NCBI RefSeq assembly: GCF_010725885.1
Contig: NZ_AP022600.1
Span: 5,828,001 to 5,892,000 of the forward strand
DNA from: Mycolicibacterium tokaiense
GTDB taxonomy: Bacteria > Actinomycetota > Actinomycetes > Mycobacteriales > Mycobacteriaceae
Direction of reading: 5' to 3'
DNA: 64,000 nucleotides
The notes under the pieces were generated by a model that searched no databases, was not told the origin of the DNA, and saw nothing but the letters and a program-made list of their open reading frames with translations. Every line of letters begins with the position of its first letter. The stretch's first letter is position 1. Shown piece by piece: positions 37,371 to 46,290 of this stretch. Made by a program: the position numbers and the translations under genes.

Positions 37371-37393
37371 CTGGCGGCATCTTGTCGGTCTCG
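37336..37393. repeat. Dispersed 58-base repeat, copy 1
   Basis: This 58-base segment aligns without gaps to 50901-50958 with 44 identical bases; both begin CCGAA, contain CCGACACACGGGCCC and GTCCGAG, and end GTCGGTCTCG. Copy 1 covers the last 35 bases of the TVP38 gene and the adjacent spacer. Both copies are in the same orientation at 3' ends of plus-strand genes facing convergent genes. Confidence 0.7.
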
Positions 37394-37412
37394 GTGTCGT
37401 GGCGAGGCGCAG

Positions 37413-38792
37413 TCAGTCGAAGTACTCCCGCTCAGCCGAGTGCACTGCAGCCCGCACCGCCTCCGCCAATTCGTCGATCCGATCGCAGTCATCGGGCAAC
37501 TGCAGCACCGACACCCGCAGCAGCCCACCCGGCGGGTTGACGAACGACGTCGACCCAGCCGCGACCACCAGCCCCTGCCGCGCCAGATTCACCAGCGTCG
37601 TAGTCTCATCGGGCACCTGCACCCACACCACGAACCCGTCCGGACTCCCGGTGGCGGTCAACCCGGACCGGGCGAACGCGGCCAGGGCAGCCTGCCGACG
37701 GCGCCGATACACAGCGCGGGCCCGGAGCAGCGTGTCGGCAGTCTGCTGATCCTCGATCAGAGCAGCCAGAGCATTCTGGAGGATCCGGCTGTTGGACGCC
37801 ATGCCGAAGCTGCGCAACCGGATGGTCCTTTCGATCAGCTCGGCGCTGCCGCCCATCACCGCAGTCCGCAGATCGATGCCGAATGCCTTGCAGTAACTTC
37901 GGATTCGCAGCACCTGCCCCGGGAGGCAAGTCCCCAGTGTCGCGGGCTCCCCGTCTGTCAGCGGGCCTGCGCTGTCGTCCTCCACAATCCAGGTGTGCGG
38001 CGCGCGGTCGGCCATCAGTGCAGCCAGGCGCGTCGCGCGCTGCTCGCTGAGCGCACCGGACACCGCATAAGCGCCGCTGGGTTGCAGCACCACCGCGGTC
38101 ACCCCGGCGTCCAGCGCGGCGCTCACCGAGGCGATGGTGGGGCCCTCGGCGTCGGCACGCACCGCCACCGGCTCGATCCCGAGACCGCGCAGGATCTCCA
38201 GATATCCAGGACTGACGGGCTCCTCCACTGCCACCGGACCGCCACCTGCCGCTGCCGCGGTGGCAAGCACCACCGCCTCGGTGCCGCCACCCACGCAGTT
38301 CCACGCCTGCGCCTCGAACGGCCACTCACCGGCCACGCTGCGCAACAGCCGCGGCGTGATGTAGGCCCGCTGCGCGGCATGCAGGTCCGGAGTGTCGAGC
38401 GCCCGCACGAGTGCCGCCGCCAGATCAGGCTGCAACGCCGGATCCGGTGTCACCGTCGACATTTCAATCTCTGACCAGTCCAGCACCCGGGGTGCAGCGG
38501 CATGCAGGTCCACCACCACAGTCCCGCCGCGGCGACGGGTCGCCAGGCGTCCGGTGTCCCGCACCCGGCTCCACGCCGTCATGACCGTACCCGGGCTCAC
38601 GCCCGCGGCTCGGGCGAAGTCGCGGATGGTCGGCAGCTGCGCGCCCGGGGCCAACTCGCCCGCATCGATCAACCGGGTCAGTCCGGAACCGAGCGCCTTG
38701 GCGCTGGTGCCCGGTAGCCGCTGCGCCAGCCATTCCGCCTCGACCTGGCCGGTCGCGGCGCTTCGGGGCGCCACCGACGGCAAGCCCGTCAT
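37413..38792 (-). CDS. MocR-type regulator (GntR HTH fused to aminotransferase domain)
   Basis: 459 residues. The N-terminal GntR winged helix covers about residues 25-95 (IDAGELAPGAQLPTIRDFARAAGVSPGTVMTAWSRV). An aminotransferase class I fold follows (WNCVGGGTEAVVLATAAAA, VVLQPSGAYAVSG, IVEDDSAGPL), with the PLP lysine likely in RSYCKAFGIDLR. MocR proteins use PLP or amino-compound binding to regulate transcription. It is the last gene of a long minus-strand run; its ATG overlaps the stop of the upstream monooxygenase gene, so it probably regulates the whole transporter/monooxygenase locus. Confidence 0.92.
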   Translation of the reverse strand: MTGLPSVAPRSAATGQVEAEWLAQRLPGTSAKALGSGLTRLIDAGELAPGAQLPTIRDFARAAGVSPGTVMTAWSRVRDTGRLATRRRGGTVVVDLHAAAPRVLDWSEIEMSTVTPDPALQPDLAAALVRALDTPDLHAAQRAYITPRLLRSVAGEWPFEAQAWNCVGGGTEAVVLATAAAAGGGPVAVEEPVSPGYLEILRGLGIEPVAVRADAEGPTIASVSAALDAGVTAVVLQPSGAYAVSGALSEQRATRLAALMADRAPHTWIVEDDSAGPLTDGEPATLGTCLPGQVLRIRSYCKAFGIDLRTAVMGGSAELIERTIRLRSFGMASNSRILQNALAALIEDQQTADTLLRARAVYRRRRQAALAAFARSGLTATGSPDGFVVWVQVPDETTTLVNLARQGLVVAAGSTSFVNPPGGLLRVSVLQLPDDCDRIDELAEAVRAAVHSAEREYFD

Positions 38793-40129
38793 GCGAGCGC
38801 GCCGGAACCCAGGCGGTGCGGCGCCAACCCGTAGTGCTGCCGCAACGTGCTGCCCTGGTAGTCGGAGTGGAATACCCCGCGGGCCTGCAGCAGGGGGACC
38901 ACGTGGTCGACGAAGTCGATCAGCACACTCGGTGAGCTGGCCATGTGCAGGTTGAAACCGTCGGCTGCCTCGGCCAGGTACCAGTCGGTGATGGTGTCGG
39001 CTACCTGCTCTGGGGTGCCGATCACCGAGACATGCTGGGTGCCGTTGCGGCGCAGCCGGAATACCTCCCGCAACGTGAGGTTGTCCTTCGCTGCCCGGTC
39101 CAGCAGCCCGTCGAGTTCACTGGCCGCGGTACGGCTGATCTCGGCATTCGCCAGCAGATCGAACGGCAAGGTCCGGTCCATGTCCAACGCGTCGGCCGGG
39201 ATGCCGAGCTGGCGGGCGAAGAACGAGACCCGGGTGGCGTCCGGGGTGGCCTCGTCCAGCTCCCGCTGCCGGGCTCGGGCAGCGGCCTCGGTGTCACCGA
39301 TCACCACGAAGAACCCCGGTAGTACCTTCATGGCATCCGGATCACGTCCGGCGTCGGCCGCCCTGCTGCGCAACAGGTTACGATAGGTCACCCCGTCGCC
39401 CAGTTCGGTCTGGTGGGTGTAGACCGCATCGGCGGTGCGCGCCGCCAGTACGATGCCGTGCTCGGACGCCCCCGCCTGGACCAGCAGCGGCCGGCCTTGC
39501 GGCGACGGCGGTACCAGTGGCTCCCCGGCCACCTGGATGCGTTCGCCGGCGAACGCCGCGGGCCGCAGGGCGCCGGGCCGCAGGTAGTCGCCGCTGGCAC
39601 GGTCACCGGCGATCGGGTCGGGCTCCCACGCCTCCCACAACGCGACCACGGCGTCGACGAACTCGTTGGCACGGGCGTACCGATCCGTCTTGGCCAGGGC
39701 ATTCGGCGCCGAGAAGTTGCGTGCCGCTTTGTCTCCCGCGGTCACGACGTAGTTCCACGCCGCACGGCCACCGCTGACCAGATCGAGCGACGACACCTGG
39801 CGCGCCAGGTTGTACGGGTCGTTGTAGGACGTGGATGCCGTGCCGATGAGTCCGATCCGCCGGGTGGCGCCCGCGACGGCAGTCAGAGCGATGAACGGGG
39901 TCAACGCCCGCCAGGGGTGATGCCAGTAGGCGCCGTCGAAAGCCGGCGTGTCCGCCAGGAACACCGCCTGCAGTTTGCCCCGTTCGGCGATCTTCGCCAG
40001 TTCGACGTAGTGGTGGTGCGTGACGAACCAGGACGGATCGTGCTCGTCGAGCCGCCACGAACCCTTGGCGGTGCCCCCCGGCAGCAGGTTGAGGTTGAGA
40101 ATCAGTCCCTCGTCAGGCCGTCGCGACAT
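38789..40129 (-). CDS. LLM-class flavin monooxygenase, NtaA/SnaA/DszA family
   Basis: 446 residues from the ATG at 40129. The N-terminus LILNLNLLPGGT and the blocks AKIAERGKLQAVFLADTP, SGGRAAWNYVVTAGDKAARNF and GRPLLVQAGASEHGIVLAA mark the FMNH2-dependent NtaA/SnaA/SoxA(DszA) group, which oxidises nitrilotriacetate, sulfones and related compounds using flavin supplied by a separate reductase. It is paralogous to the 46291-47667 product. It overlaps the preceding monooxygenase gene by 17 bases and the MocR gene by 4, within the transporter-linked operon. Confidence 0.92.
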   Translation of the reverse strand: MSRRPDEGLILNLNLLPGGTAKGSWRLDEHDPSWFVTHHHYVELAKIAERGKLQAVFLADTPAFDGAYWHHPWRALTPFIALTAVAGATRRIGLIGTASTSYNDPYNLARQVSSLDLVSGGRAAWNYVVTAGDKAARNFSAPNALAKTDRYARANEFVDAVVALWEAWEPDPIAGDRASGDYLRPGALRPAAFAGERIQVAGEPLVPPSPQGRPLLVQAGASEHGIVLAARTADAVYTHQTELGDGVTYRNLLRSRAADAGRDPDAMKVLPGFFVVIGDTEAAARARQRELDEATPDATRVSFFARQLGIPADALDMDRTLPFDLLANAEISRTAASELDGLLDRAAKDNLTLREVFRLRRNGTQHVSVIGTPEQVADTITDWYLAEAADGFNLHMASSPSVLIDFVDHVVPLLQARGVFHSDYQGSTLRQHYGLAPHRLGSGALA

Positions 40130-41069
40130 GGACCACCTCCCGCAGCGGCGCCAGCACCTCGGACACGGTGAGCTCCAGGCTGGACTTCCACTGCGCCAGC
40201 GTGAGTTTGGCTGGTGCCACCTGGAGCAGCACCTCGTCCACCAGATGCAGCTCCGGGTCGTTGCGCAGGGCGGTGCGCACCAGCTCGGGGTCGCCGTACC
40301 AGGGGTCACCGTTGCCATTCTTGCGGTGCAGCGCGATGGCACGCTCCCCCGCAATGGCGCGCGCCTGCGCGGTCGTCTCGGCGACGATCACCGTGCGGGA
40401 AGCCGCGATCCGCTGTTGTGGCCCGGCGTGCGCCCGGAATCCGTCGATGGCCTCACTGTGCCGGTGCAGATTGCCCTCGTAGTCCAGCGCTTTCGACGAC
40501 CGCAACAGCAGGTTGTCCCCGATCGCCCCGATCTCGGCGGCGTGCGCCGGGTCGCTGGCCACCCGCCACAGGCGCTGACGTAGATTTCCCGCCGGTGGGT
40601 ACAGCCGCTTGCCGCCGCCGAGGTCATCCCCGTCGAGCACCCGGCGCAGGGTGGCCGCCTTCTCCGTGTACACCCGCAGTCGGTCGTCCCAGTCGACACC
40701 GAACGGACCGAACGCCCAATCCTCGAGCCCCGAGCCGAGTCCGAGTTGCAGTCGACCGCCGGACAGCGCATCGGCGATCACGGCATCCTCGGCCACCCGG
40801 ATCGGGTTCTCCAAGGTGATGACGACGACACCGGCGCCGAGCCGGATGCGGCTCGTGCGCTGGCTCGCCGCGGCCAGGAACACCAGCGGTGAGGCGATGG
40901 TGCCCTTGTCGGAACGGAAGTGGTGGGAAGTGACCCACGCTGTCGAGAGTCCGAGCTCTTCGGCGTAGGCGATGAGCTCGAGTCCGTCGTGGTACTGACG
41001 TACCGGGTCGGCCTCGGTGTCGTTGAGGCGGAAGAAGATCCCGAAATCCGGCAGGGTGGGTCGCGTCAT
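40113..41069 (-). CDS. LLM-class flavin-dependent oxidoreductase
   Basis: 318 residues. Bacterial-luciferase-like TIM barrel with FGIFFRLND at the N-terminus, AWVTSHHF (the conserved E/S-x-H-H-F region), RIRLGAGVVVITLENPIRVAED and LSGGRLQLGLGSG. It is shorter than the NtaA type and closer to alkanal monooxygenase-like proteins. It is tightly packed between the binding-protein gene (1-base gap) and the NtaA-type gene, so probably part of the same degradation pathway. No flavin reductase is encoded nearby. Confidence 0.9.
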   Translation of the reverse strand: MTRPTLPDFGIFFRLNDTEADPVRQYHDGLELIAYAEELGLSTAWVTSHHFRSDKGTIASPLVFLAAASQRTSRIRLGAGVVVITLENPIRVAEDAVIADALSGGRLQLGLGSGLEDWAFGPFGVDWDDRLRVYTEKAATLRRVLDGDDLGGGKRLYPPAGNLRQRLWRVASDPAHAAEIGAIGDNLLLRSSKALDYEGNLHRHSEAIDGFRAHAGPQQRIAASRTVIVAETTAQARAIAGERAIALHRKNGNGDPWYGDPELVRTALRNDPELHLVDEVLLQVAPAKLTLAQWKSSLELTVSEVLAPLREVVHVATA

Positions 41070-41070
41070 G

Positions 41071-42711
41071 TCAGCTCTTCCAGGTGTCGTAGGCCCAGAA
41101 GTTGGTCATCCCGCGCGGCGGGTCCAGCCACCGCTCGATCTCGTGCACCGCGCTGCTGGCGGCCACGTTGTAACGCTCCGTGTACAGCGGCAGTGTCGTC
41201 ACCTGATCCACCAGCGCGTACTGAGCCACCCTGTCGTACGCAGCCCTGCGGGCGTCGTCGTCGAGCGCGGTGCGTCCGTCTGCAAGCCAACCGTCCACCT
41301 GCGGATCCTCCAGTTTGGGCCCGTTGATGGCACCGCCGGTCTCGTAGATCTTCTCCAACACCACACCGATGTCGACGCCGCCGACCGCGCGGGGGAACGC
41401 CTCATAGGTGTTGGTCTCGCGCACCACGTCCACGGTGCCTTCGTCACGGAACTGCAGATCCACGTCGATGCCGGCGTTGGTGCGGGCCTCGGCCTGATAC
41501 GCCTCGAGCACGGTCGACAGCGGGGGCTTGGGCTCGGTGGCGATCAAGCGGATGGTGAGGCGCTGGCCCGCGGCGTTGGTGCGGTACCCGTCGCTGTCGC
41601 GGGGACCCGTCCAGCCGGCCTCGTCGAGCAGCCGGTTGGCCTCATCGATGTTCCCGCCATAGGAGTTCTCGTATTTGGCGTCGTAGAACGGGCTCTGCGG
41701 TCCGACGATGCTCCAGGCCCGATCCGAGCTGCCCTGCAGCACGGTGTCGATGATCGGGTTCAGGTCAACCGCTTCCCGCAACGCCCGACGGACGCGGACG
41801 TCCTTGGTGTTGTCACCGGTGACGTTGAAATACAGCGAATAGGGCGAGACATTGGACGGCTTCCACTCGAATTGGAAGCCCTCCACGCCGTCGAAGGTCG
41901 CGATATCGGCAGGCGCCACCTGGGCGATGGCATCCACCTCACCGGAGGTCAGCAGGCCCGCCCGCACGTTTGGTTCCGGCACGATCTTGACCACGAGCTC
42001 GTCGAGGTAGGCCTTACCCTCGTGGGACGCCAGCGCCGAGGGCCAGTTGTAGTCCTCGTTGCGCGTGAATCGCAGCTCGGAACCTTCGACCACCTCGTCG
42101 AGGATGAAGGGCCCGGTACCGGCGATGCCCACGCCGCCGGCAGCAGCATCCGGGTTCTCCAGTGATTTGGGTGAGATCTGCCCGCCCTGCAGCGAGGCCA
42201 GGGTGTTCAGCCAGTTGGCGGTGGGCTCTTTGAGCACCGTCCGCACCGTGTAGTCGTCCACCACCTCGGTGGCGGCCAGGTTCTGAAAGGTGCTCTTGGC
42301 CACCGACGGTGCATACTCGGTGTCGGTGATGATCTTGTCGAAGTTCGCCTTGACGGCCGCGGCGTTGAACGGTTCTCCGTCGCTGAACTTCACGTCGTCA
42401 CGCAGCGTGAAGGTGTAGGTCAGGCCGTCGTCGGAGCGCTCCCAACTCGTGGCCAGCCACGGGTGGATGGACTCGTCGTAGTCGATGGCCACCAGGCTGT
42501 CGTAGACGTTGCGCATCACCTGCACCTCCGAGCAGCAGCCACGCACCTGGGGGTTCATCCCCTCTTCGGGGTAGTCGGCCTGCGCCACGGTCAAGGTGCC
42601 GCCGCTGACCGGCTCGCCGCCGGCGTCACCGCCACTATCGCTGCCGCCGCACGCAGTCAGCGCCAGCATCGCGGCGGCCCCCAGGGCCGCCAGCCTCAAT
42701 CGTCTCTTCAC
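41071..42711 (-). CDS. ABC transporter substrate-binding lipoprotein, family 5
   Basis: 546 residues from the GTG at 42711, with AAAGGA upstream. Signal peptide with lipobox LTACG (residues ~17-21). Full-length family 5 (dipeptide/oligopeptide/nickel type) binding protein: YDSLVAIDYDESIHPWLATSWE near the N-terminus, RRALREAVDLNPIID in the middle. It is downstream of its cognate ATPase and permeases on the minus strand, separated by a 76-base spacer carrying a long hairpin, which may raise its expression over the membrane parts. The ligand is probably small and organosulfur or amine-like, inferred from the monooxygenase partners. Confidence 0.93.
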   Translation of the reverse strand: MKRRLRLAALGAAAMLALTACGGSDSGGDAGGEPVSGGTLTVAQADYPEEGMNPQVRGCCSEVQVMRNVYDSLVAIDYDESIHPWLATSWERSDDGLTYTFTLRDDVKFSDGEPFNAAAVKANFDKIITDTEYAPSVAKSTFQNLAATEVVDDYTVRTVLKEPTANWLNTLASLQGGQISPKSLENPDAAAGGVGIAGTGPFILDEVVEGSELRFTRNEDYNWPSALASHEGKAYLDELVVKIVPEPNVRAGLLTSGEVDAIAQVAPADIATFDGVEGFQFEWKPSNVSPYSLYFNVTGDNTKDVRVRRALREAVDLNPIIDTVLQGSSDRAWSIVGPQSPFYDAKYENSYGGNIDEANRLLDEAGWTGPRDSDGYRTNAAGQRLTIRLIATEPKPPLSTVLEAYQAEARTNAGIDVDLQFRDEGTVDVVRETNTYEAFPRAVGGVDIGVVLEKIYETGGAINGPKLEDPQVDGWLADGRTALDDDARRAAYDRVAQYALVDQVTTLPLYTERYNVAASSAVHEIERWLDPPRGMTNFWAYDTWKS

Positions 42712-42731
42712 TTCGTGGGTTCCTTTCGTGG

Positions 42732-42780
42732 GATTTGTGGGGTTCCACCGGCGCTGAGCGCCGGTGAGACTCCACAAATC
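42732..42780. promoter_or_regulatory. Two-stage intercistronic hairpin
   Basis: Nested inverted repeats: outer arms GATTTGTGG (42732-42740) and CCACAAATC (42772-42780), inner arms CACCGGCGC (42746-42754) and GCGCCGGTG (42758-42766), loop TGA, with symmetric 5-base internal bulges. Both arms are perfect. It lies between the ATPase stop and the binding-protein start on the minus strand. It could be an mRNA-stabilising element, partial terminator or operator. Confidence 0.7.
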
Positions 42781-42787
42781 GCTGGTT

Positions 42788-44383
42788 TCAGAGCGTGGGG
42801 ACTGCTTGGAGAAGCGTCTGGGTGTATTCGTCGCGGGGGTTGTCGAACACCTCGTCGGCGGTGCCCTCCTCGACGACGCGGCCGCGGTGCATCACCAGCA
42901 CCCGGTCGGCGACGTGGTGCACCACTCCGATGTCGTGAGAAATGAACAGCAGACCGGTATTTCGGTCGGCGCGGATCTCCAGCAGCAGGTCCAGGATCTG
43001 CGCCTGGATCGACACGTCCAGGGCAGAGACCGCCTCGTCACACACCAGCAGTTCGGGGTCCGAACCCAGCGCGCGGGCGATCGACACGCGTTGGCGCTGC
43101 CCACCCGACAGCGAACGCGGATGCCGGTCGATGACGCCGAGCGGCAGGTGCACCAGGTCCAACAGCTCCCGGATCCGGCCTTCCCGCGCGCCCTTCGCAT
43201 GACCGAGTGCCACGGTCTCGGCGATGATCTCGCGCACCGTGTACCGCGGATCGAAGGAACCCACGGAATCCTGCGCCACGAGCTGGACGGCCCCCAGCCG
43301 AGGTGCCGTTCGCCCGTCCCACCGGGTGTCGTTGACCGCGACGTAGCCCTCATCGGGAGCCAGCAGGCCGGTGACGATGCGTGCCACCGTCGACTTCCCG
43401 GACCCGGACTCCCCCACCAGGCCGACCACCTCCCCCCGCCGGATGGAGAACGTGACGTTCTCGGCCGCGGTGAACCGCTGACGCCGGCCTTGCCGGTAGT
43501 ACTTGCTCACACCTGCGACGTCAGCGACCACCTCCGCGCCCACCGAGAACGTCGGCAGCGCAGGGGATTCCAGGTCGCTGAGTCGGCGCCCGCGGGTTTC
43601 GCGGCCCGGAACGGCGGCCACCAGCCTGCGGGTGTAGTCGTGCTGGGGGTGGTGGATCACCTCGTCCACCGAACCGCGCTCGACCACCCGCCCCTTGTGC
43701 ATCACCACAACGTCATCGGCCACCCGGGATACCACAGCCAGATCGTGGCTGATCAGCAGCACCCCACGGCCGTCGTCGGCCAAGGTGCGCAGCAACTGCA
43801 GGATGCGGGCCTGCACGGTGACGTCGAGAGCTGTCGTGGGTTCGTCGGCCACCAGCACGTCGGGGTGTCCGGCCAGCGCCGAGGCGATCAGGGCGCGCTG
43901 CCGCAGTCCGCCGGAAAGCTGATGCGGGTAGTTGCGGCGCCGGTAGGCCGGCTCCGGGATCCCCACCGAGTCCAGCAGTTCCTCCACCGCCGCGGCACGC
44001 TGCCGCCGGGGCACCCGAAGAGCTTCGGACACCTCGGCCTGCACGGTGCGCAGGGGGTCCAGCGAGGTCAACGCGTCCTGCAGCACAAAACCGATCTGCG
44101 CGCCGCGGACCTTGCGCCACTGCTTTTCGGTGAACCCCCGGATGTCGGCACCCAGCACATCGAACGTCTCGGCCTGTACCCGGCTTCCGTCCCCGGCCAG
44201 CCCGATCAGGGTGCGTGCCGTCACCGACTTTCCGGAACCGGACTCCCCCACAATGGCCAGGATGCGCCCCCGCCGGATGGTCAGGTCGACATCGCTGACC
44301 ACCTCCAGCGCGCTGCCGTCCTCGGCGCGCACCGAGTCGAAGGACACCGTGAGGCCCTTGATGTCCACCAGGACTTCGCTCAC
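42788..44383 (-). CDS. Dipeptide-type ABC transporter ATPase, fused DppD-DppF
   Basis: 531 residues, GTG at 44383 overlapping the upstream permease stop (GTGA). Two ABC domains: the first with GESGSGKSV, signature LSGGLRQRALIASAL and DEPTTALDV; the second with GESGSGKST, LSGGQRQRVSIARAL and CDEAVSALDV. It resembles the fused ATPase at 2671-4275 in architecture but is clearly diverged, so the window carries two independent importers of this class. It powers the permeases at 44380-46273. Confidence 0.95.
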   Translation of the reverse strand: MSEVLVDIKGLTVSFDSVRAEDGSALEVVSDVDLTIRRGRILAIVGESGSGKSVTARTLIGLAGDGSRVQAETFDVLGADIRGFTEKQWRKVRGAQIGFVLQDALTSLDPLRTVQAEVSEALRVPRRQRAAAVEELLDSVGIPEPAYRRRNYPHQLSGGLRQRALIASALAGHPDVLVADEPTTALDVTVQARILQLLRTLADDGRGVLLISHDLAVVSRVADDVVVMHKGRVVERGSVDEVIHHPQHDYTRRLVAAVPGRETRGRRLSDLESPALPTFSVGAEVVADVAGVSKYYRQGRRQRFTAAENVTFSIRRGEVVGLVGESGSGKSTVARIVTGLLAPDEGYVAVNDTRWDGRTAPRLGAVQLVAQDSVGSFDPRYTVREIIAETVALGHAKGAREGRIRELLDLVHLPLGVIDRHPRSLSGGQRQRVSIARALGSDPELLVCDEAVSALDVSIQAQILDLLLEIRADRNTGLLFISHDIGVVHHVADRVLVMHRGRVVEEGTADEVFDNPRDEYTQTLLQAVPTL

Positions 44384-45240
44384 GACACGGCCCGCCTCTC
44401 GAAGCGGCGCTGCAGGTTCCGTCCCACGATCGACACGCTGATGACCGTGACGGTGATGAACAGACCCGGGAAGAATCCCACCCACCAGGCGATCCGCAGA
44501 TCCTGGCGCGCATCGGAGAGCATCGCGCCCCATTCCGGTAGCGGCGGGGTCGGGCCGAAGCCCAGGAAACTCAACCCGGCGGCACCGATGATGGCGGTGC
44601 CGATGCCCAGGGTGGCCAGCACCGGAACGGTGCCCAACGCATTCGGCAGGACATGGCGCACCGTGCGGGTGGCCGCCGACGCGATCGCCAACCGCGACTG
44701 CGCCACGTAGTCGGATTCGCGGACCCGCAGAGTCTCGGCCCGGACCACGCGGCCGTAGCGCGGCGCCGAGGCGATCGCCAGAGCCGCGATGACGTTTCCG
44801 GTGCCGGGGCCGGTGAGAGTGATGAGCATGAGTGCGAACAGCAGGTCCGGGAAGGCCCCCAGGGCGTCGAAGACGCGCGAGATGCCCTCGTCCACCCGGC
44901 GGTGCGCCACGCCGGCGATCAGTCCGAACAGCACACCGAGGACGACGGCCAGCGCGGTGGATGCCACGCCGATAAGAATCGAGTATCGGGCGCCGTGGAT
45001 GACGCGAGACCAGACGTCGCGGCCGAGATGGTCGGTGCCGAAGACGTGTTCGAGGCTGGGTGCGGCCAGGGCGTTGGCCATGTCGCTGGCCAGGGGGTCG
45101 CGGCTGGTGTAGAGCCCGGGGAACACGACGGCGACCATCAGCAGCACCAGGATGGCCGCGGCGATCACCAGGCCGGTGCTGCGGAAGCGGGTCAGTCCCG
45201 AGGACAGCGACCGGCCGGGAAAGGCGAATGTTGTTGCCAT
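44380..45240 (-). CDS. ABC transporter permease, DppC/OppC type
   Basis: 286 residues. First helix around residues 22-45 (LVIAAAILVLLMVAVVFPGLY), the DppC signature HVFGTDHLGRDVWSRV, and an EAA loop in LRVRESDYVAQSRLAIASAA. It ends four bases into the ATPase gene and starts one base after the stop of the DppB-type gene. Length is normal. Confidence 0.94.
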   Translation of the reverse strand: MATTFAFPGRSLSSGLTRFRSTGLVIAAAILVLLMVAVVFPGLYTSRDPLASDMANALAAPSLEHVFGTDHLGRDVWSRVIHGARYSILIGVASTALAVVLGVLFGLIAGVAHRRVDEGISRVFDALGAFPDLLFALMLITLTGPGTGNVIAALAIASAPRYGRVVRAETLRVRESDYVAQSRLAIASAATRTVRHVLPNALGTVPVLATLGIGTAIIGAAGLSFLGFGPTPPLPEWGAMLSDARQDLRIAWWVGFFPGLFITVTVISVSIVGRNLQRRFERRAVS

Positions 45241-45241
45241 G

Positions 45242-46273
45242 TCAACGCACCCGCAGCCGGGGATCGATCCAGAGATAGAGGATGTCGACGAGGGTGTTGA
45301 CGGCCACGTACAGCGCCACGGCCAGCAGGGTGATGCCCAGCACCGTGGGGACGTCCTGCCGGGTGACGGCGACGACGGTGGCCTGTCCGATGCCGGGCCG
45401 GCCGAACACCTGCTCGACGATCACGGTTCCGGTGAGCATGCCGCCCACCGACCAGCCGGCCAGGGTGGCCGCCGGGATGAGCGCGTGGCGCAGACCGTGG
45501 CGCAGCTTCAGCTGCCACGGTGAGATGCCGCGGGCCAGCGCTGTGACGGCGTAGGGCTGTTCGAGTGCTTTCTCGATACCTTCACGCAGCACCTGGGACA
45601 GCACCGCCGCCAAGGGCAACCCGAGGGTGAGGCTGGGCAGGATCAGATTCTCGAGTGTGCTGCCGCCGACCACCGGCAGCAGCCCCAGCTGGAACGACAG
45701 CACGGTGATGAACACGATGCCCAACCAGAAGGTCGGGATGGACGCGAAGGTCAGCTCACCCAGATACGTGATCCGGGTGCCGATTCCGCGGCGGCCTGCT
45801 GTCACCACCGACACCACCAGCGCCACGGTCACGGCGACCAGCGTGGCGGCCGCGGTCAGCTGCGCACTGGCCACCAGGCGGTGGCTGAACAGGATGTCGG
45901 CGACAGGTTGGCGCTGCACGTAGGACATGCCGAAGTCACCGTGCACCAGGCGGATGAGGAAGTCGAGATACTGCACGGGCAGCGACTTGTCCAGTCCCCA
46001 TTGGGCTTCGATGGCGGCGCGCAGCTCCGGGGTGTCGAACTCCCCCATCAGCAGGGTCACCGGATCGCCGGGTGAGAAGTGCACGGCCAGGAAAGCCGCG
46101 GTGGCTGCCAGCCAGAGCACCACCACCGCCGCGAGGATCTTCTCGCCGATGTAGCGGGCCTGGAAGGCGATGCCGGTCCACCGGCTGTCATGCCGGTTCG
46201 CCGAGGGGCGGCCGGGTTTCGGTGCACCCACGACGTCAGCGCCGCTGGTGGGCGAACTCTCCAGGATCGTCAT
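45242..46273 (-). CDS. ABC transporter permease, DppB/OppB type
   Basis: 343 residues with an extended, polar N-terminus (about 35 residues with Pro/Ser/Ala) before the first helix (IGEKILAAVVVLWLAATAAFLAV). FSPGDPVTLLMG follows, as in DppB proteins. The EAA loop is around YAVTALARGISPWQLKLRHGL. It forms the pore with the DppC-type subunit downstream. It lies 17 bases after the stop of the NtaA-type monooxygenase gene, linking transporter and enzyme expression. Confidence 0.94.
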   Translation of the reverse strand: MTILESSPTSGADVVGAPKPGRPSANRHDSRWTGIAFQARYIGEKILAAVVVLWLAATAAFLAVHFSPGDPVTLLMGEFDTPELRAAIEAQWGLDKSLPVQYLDFLIRLVHGDFGMSYVQRQPVADILFSHRLVASAQLTAAATLVAVTVALVVSVVTAGRRGIGTRITYLGELTFASIPTFWLGIVFITVLSFQLGLLPVVGGSTLENLILPSLTLGLPLAAVLSQVLREGIEKALEQPYAVTALARGISPWQLKLRHGLRHALIPAATLAGWSVGGMLTGTVIVEQVFGRPGIGQATVVAVTRQDVPTVLGITLLAVALYVAVNTLVDILYLWIDPRLRVR

Positions 46274-46290
46274 GATGAATGCGTACGGCC

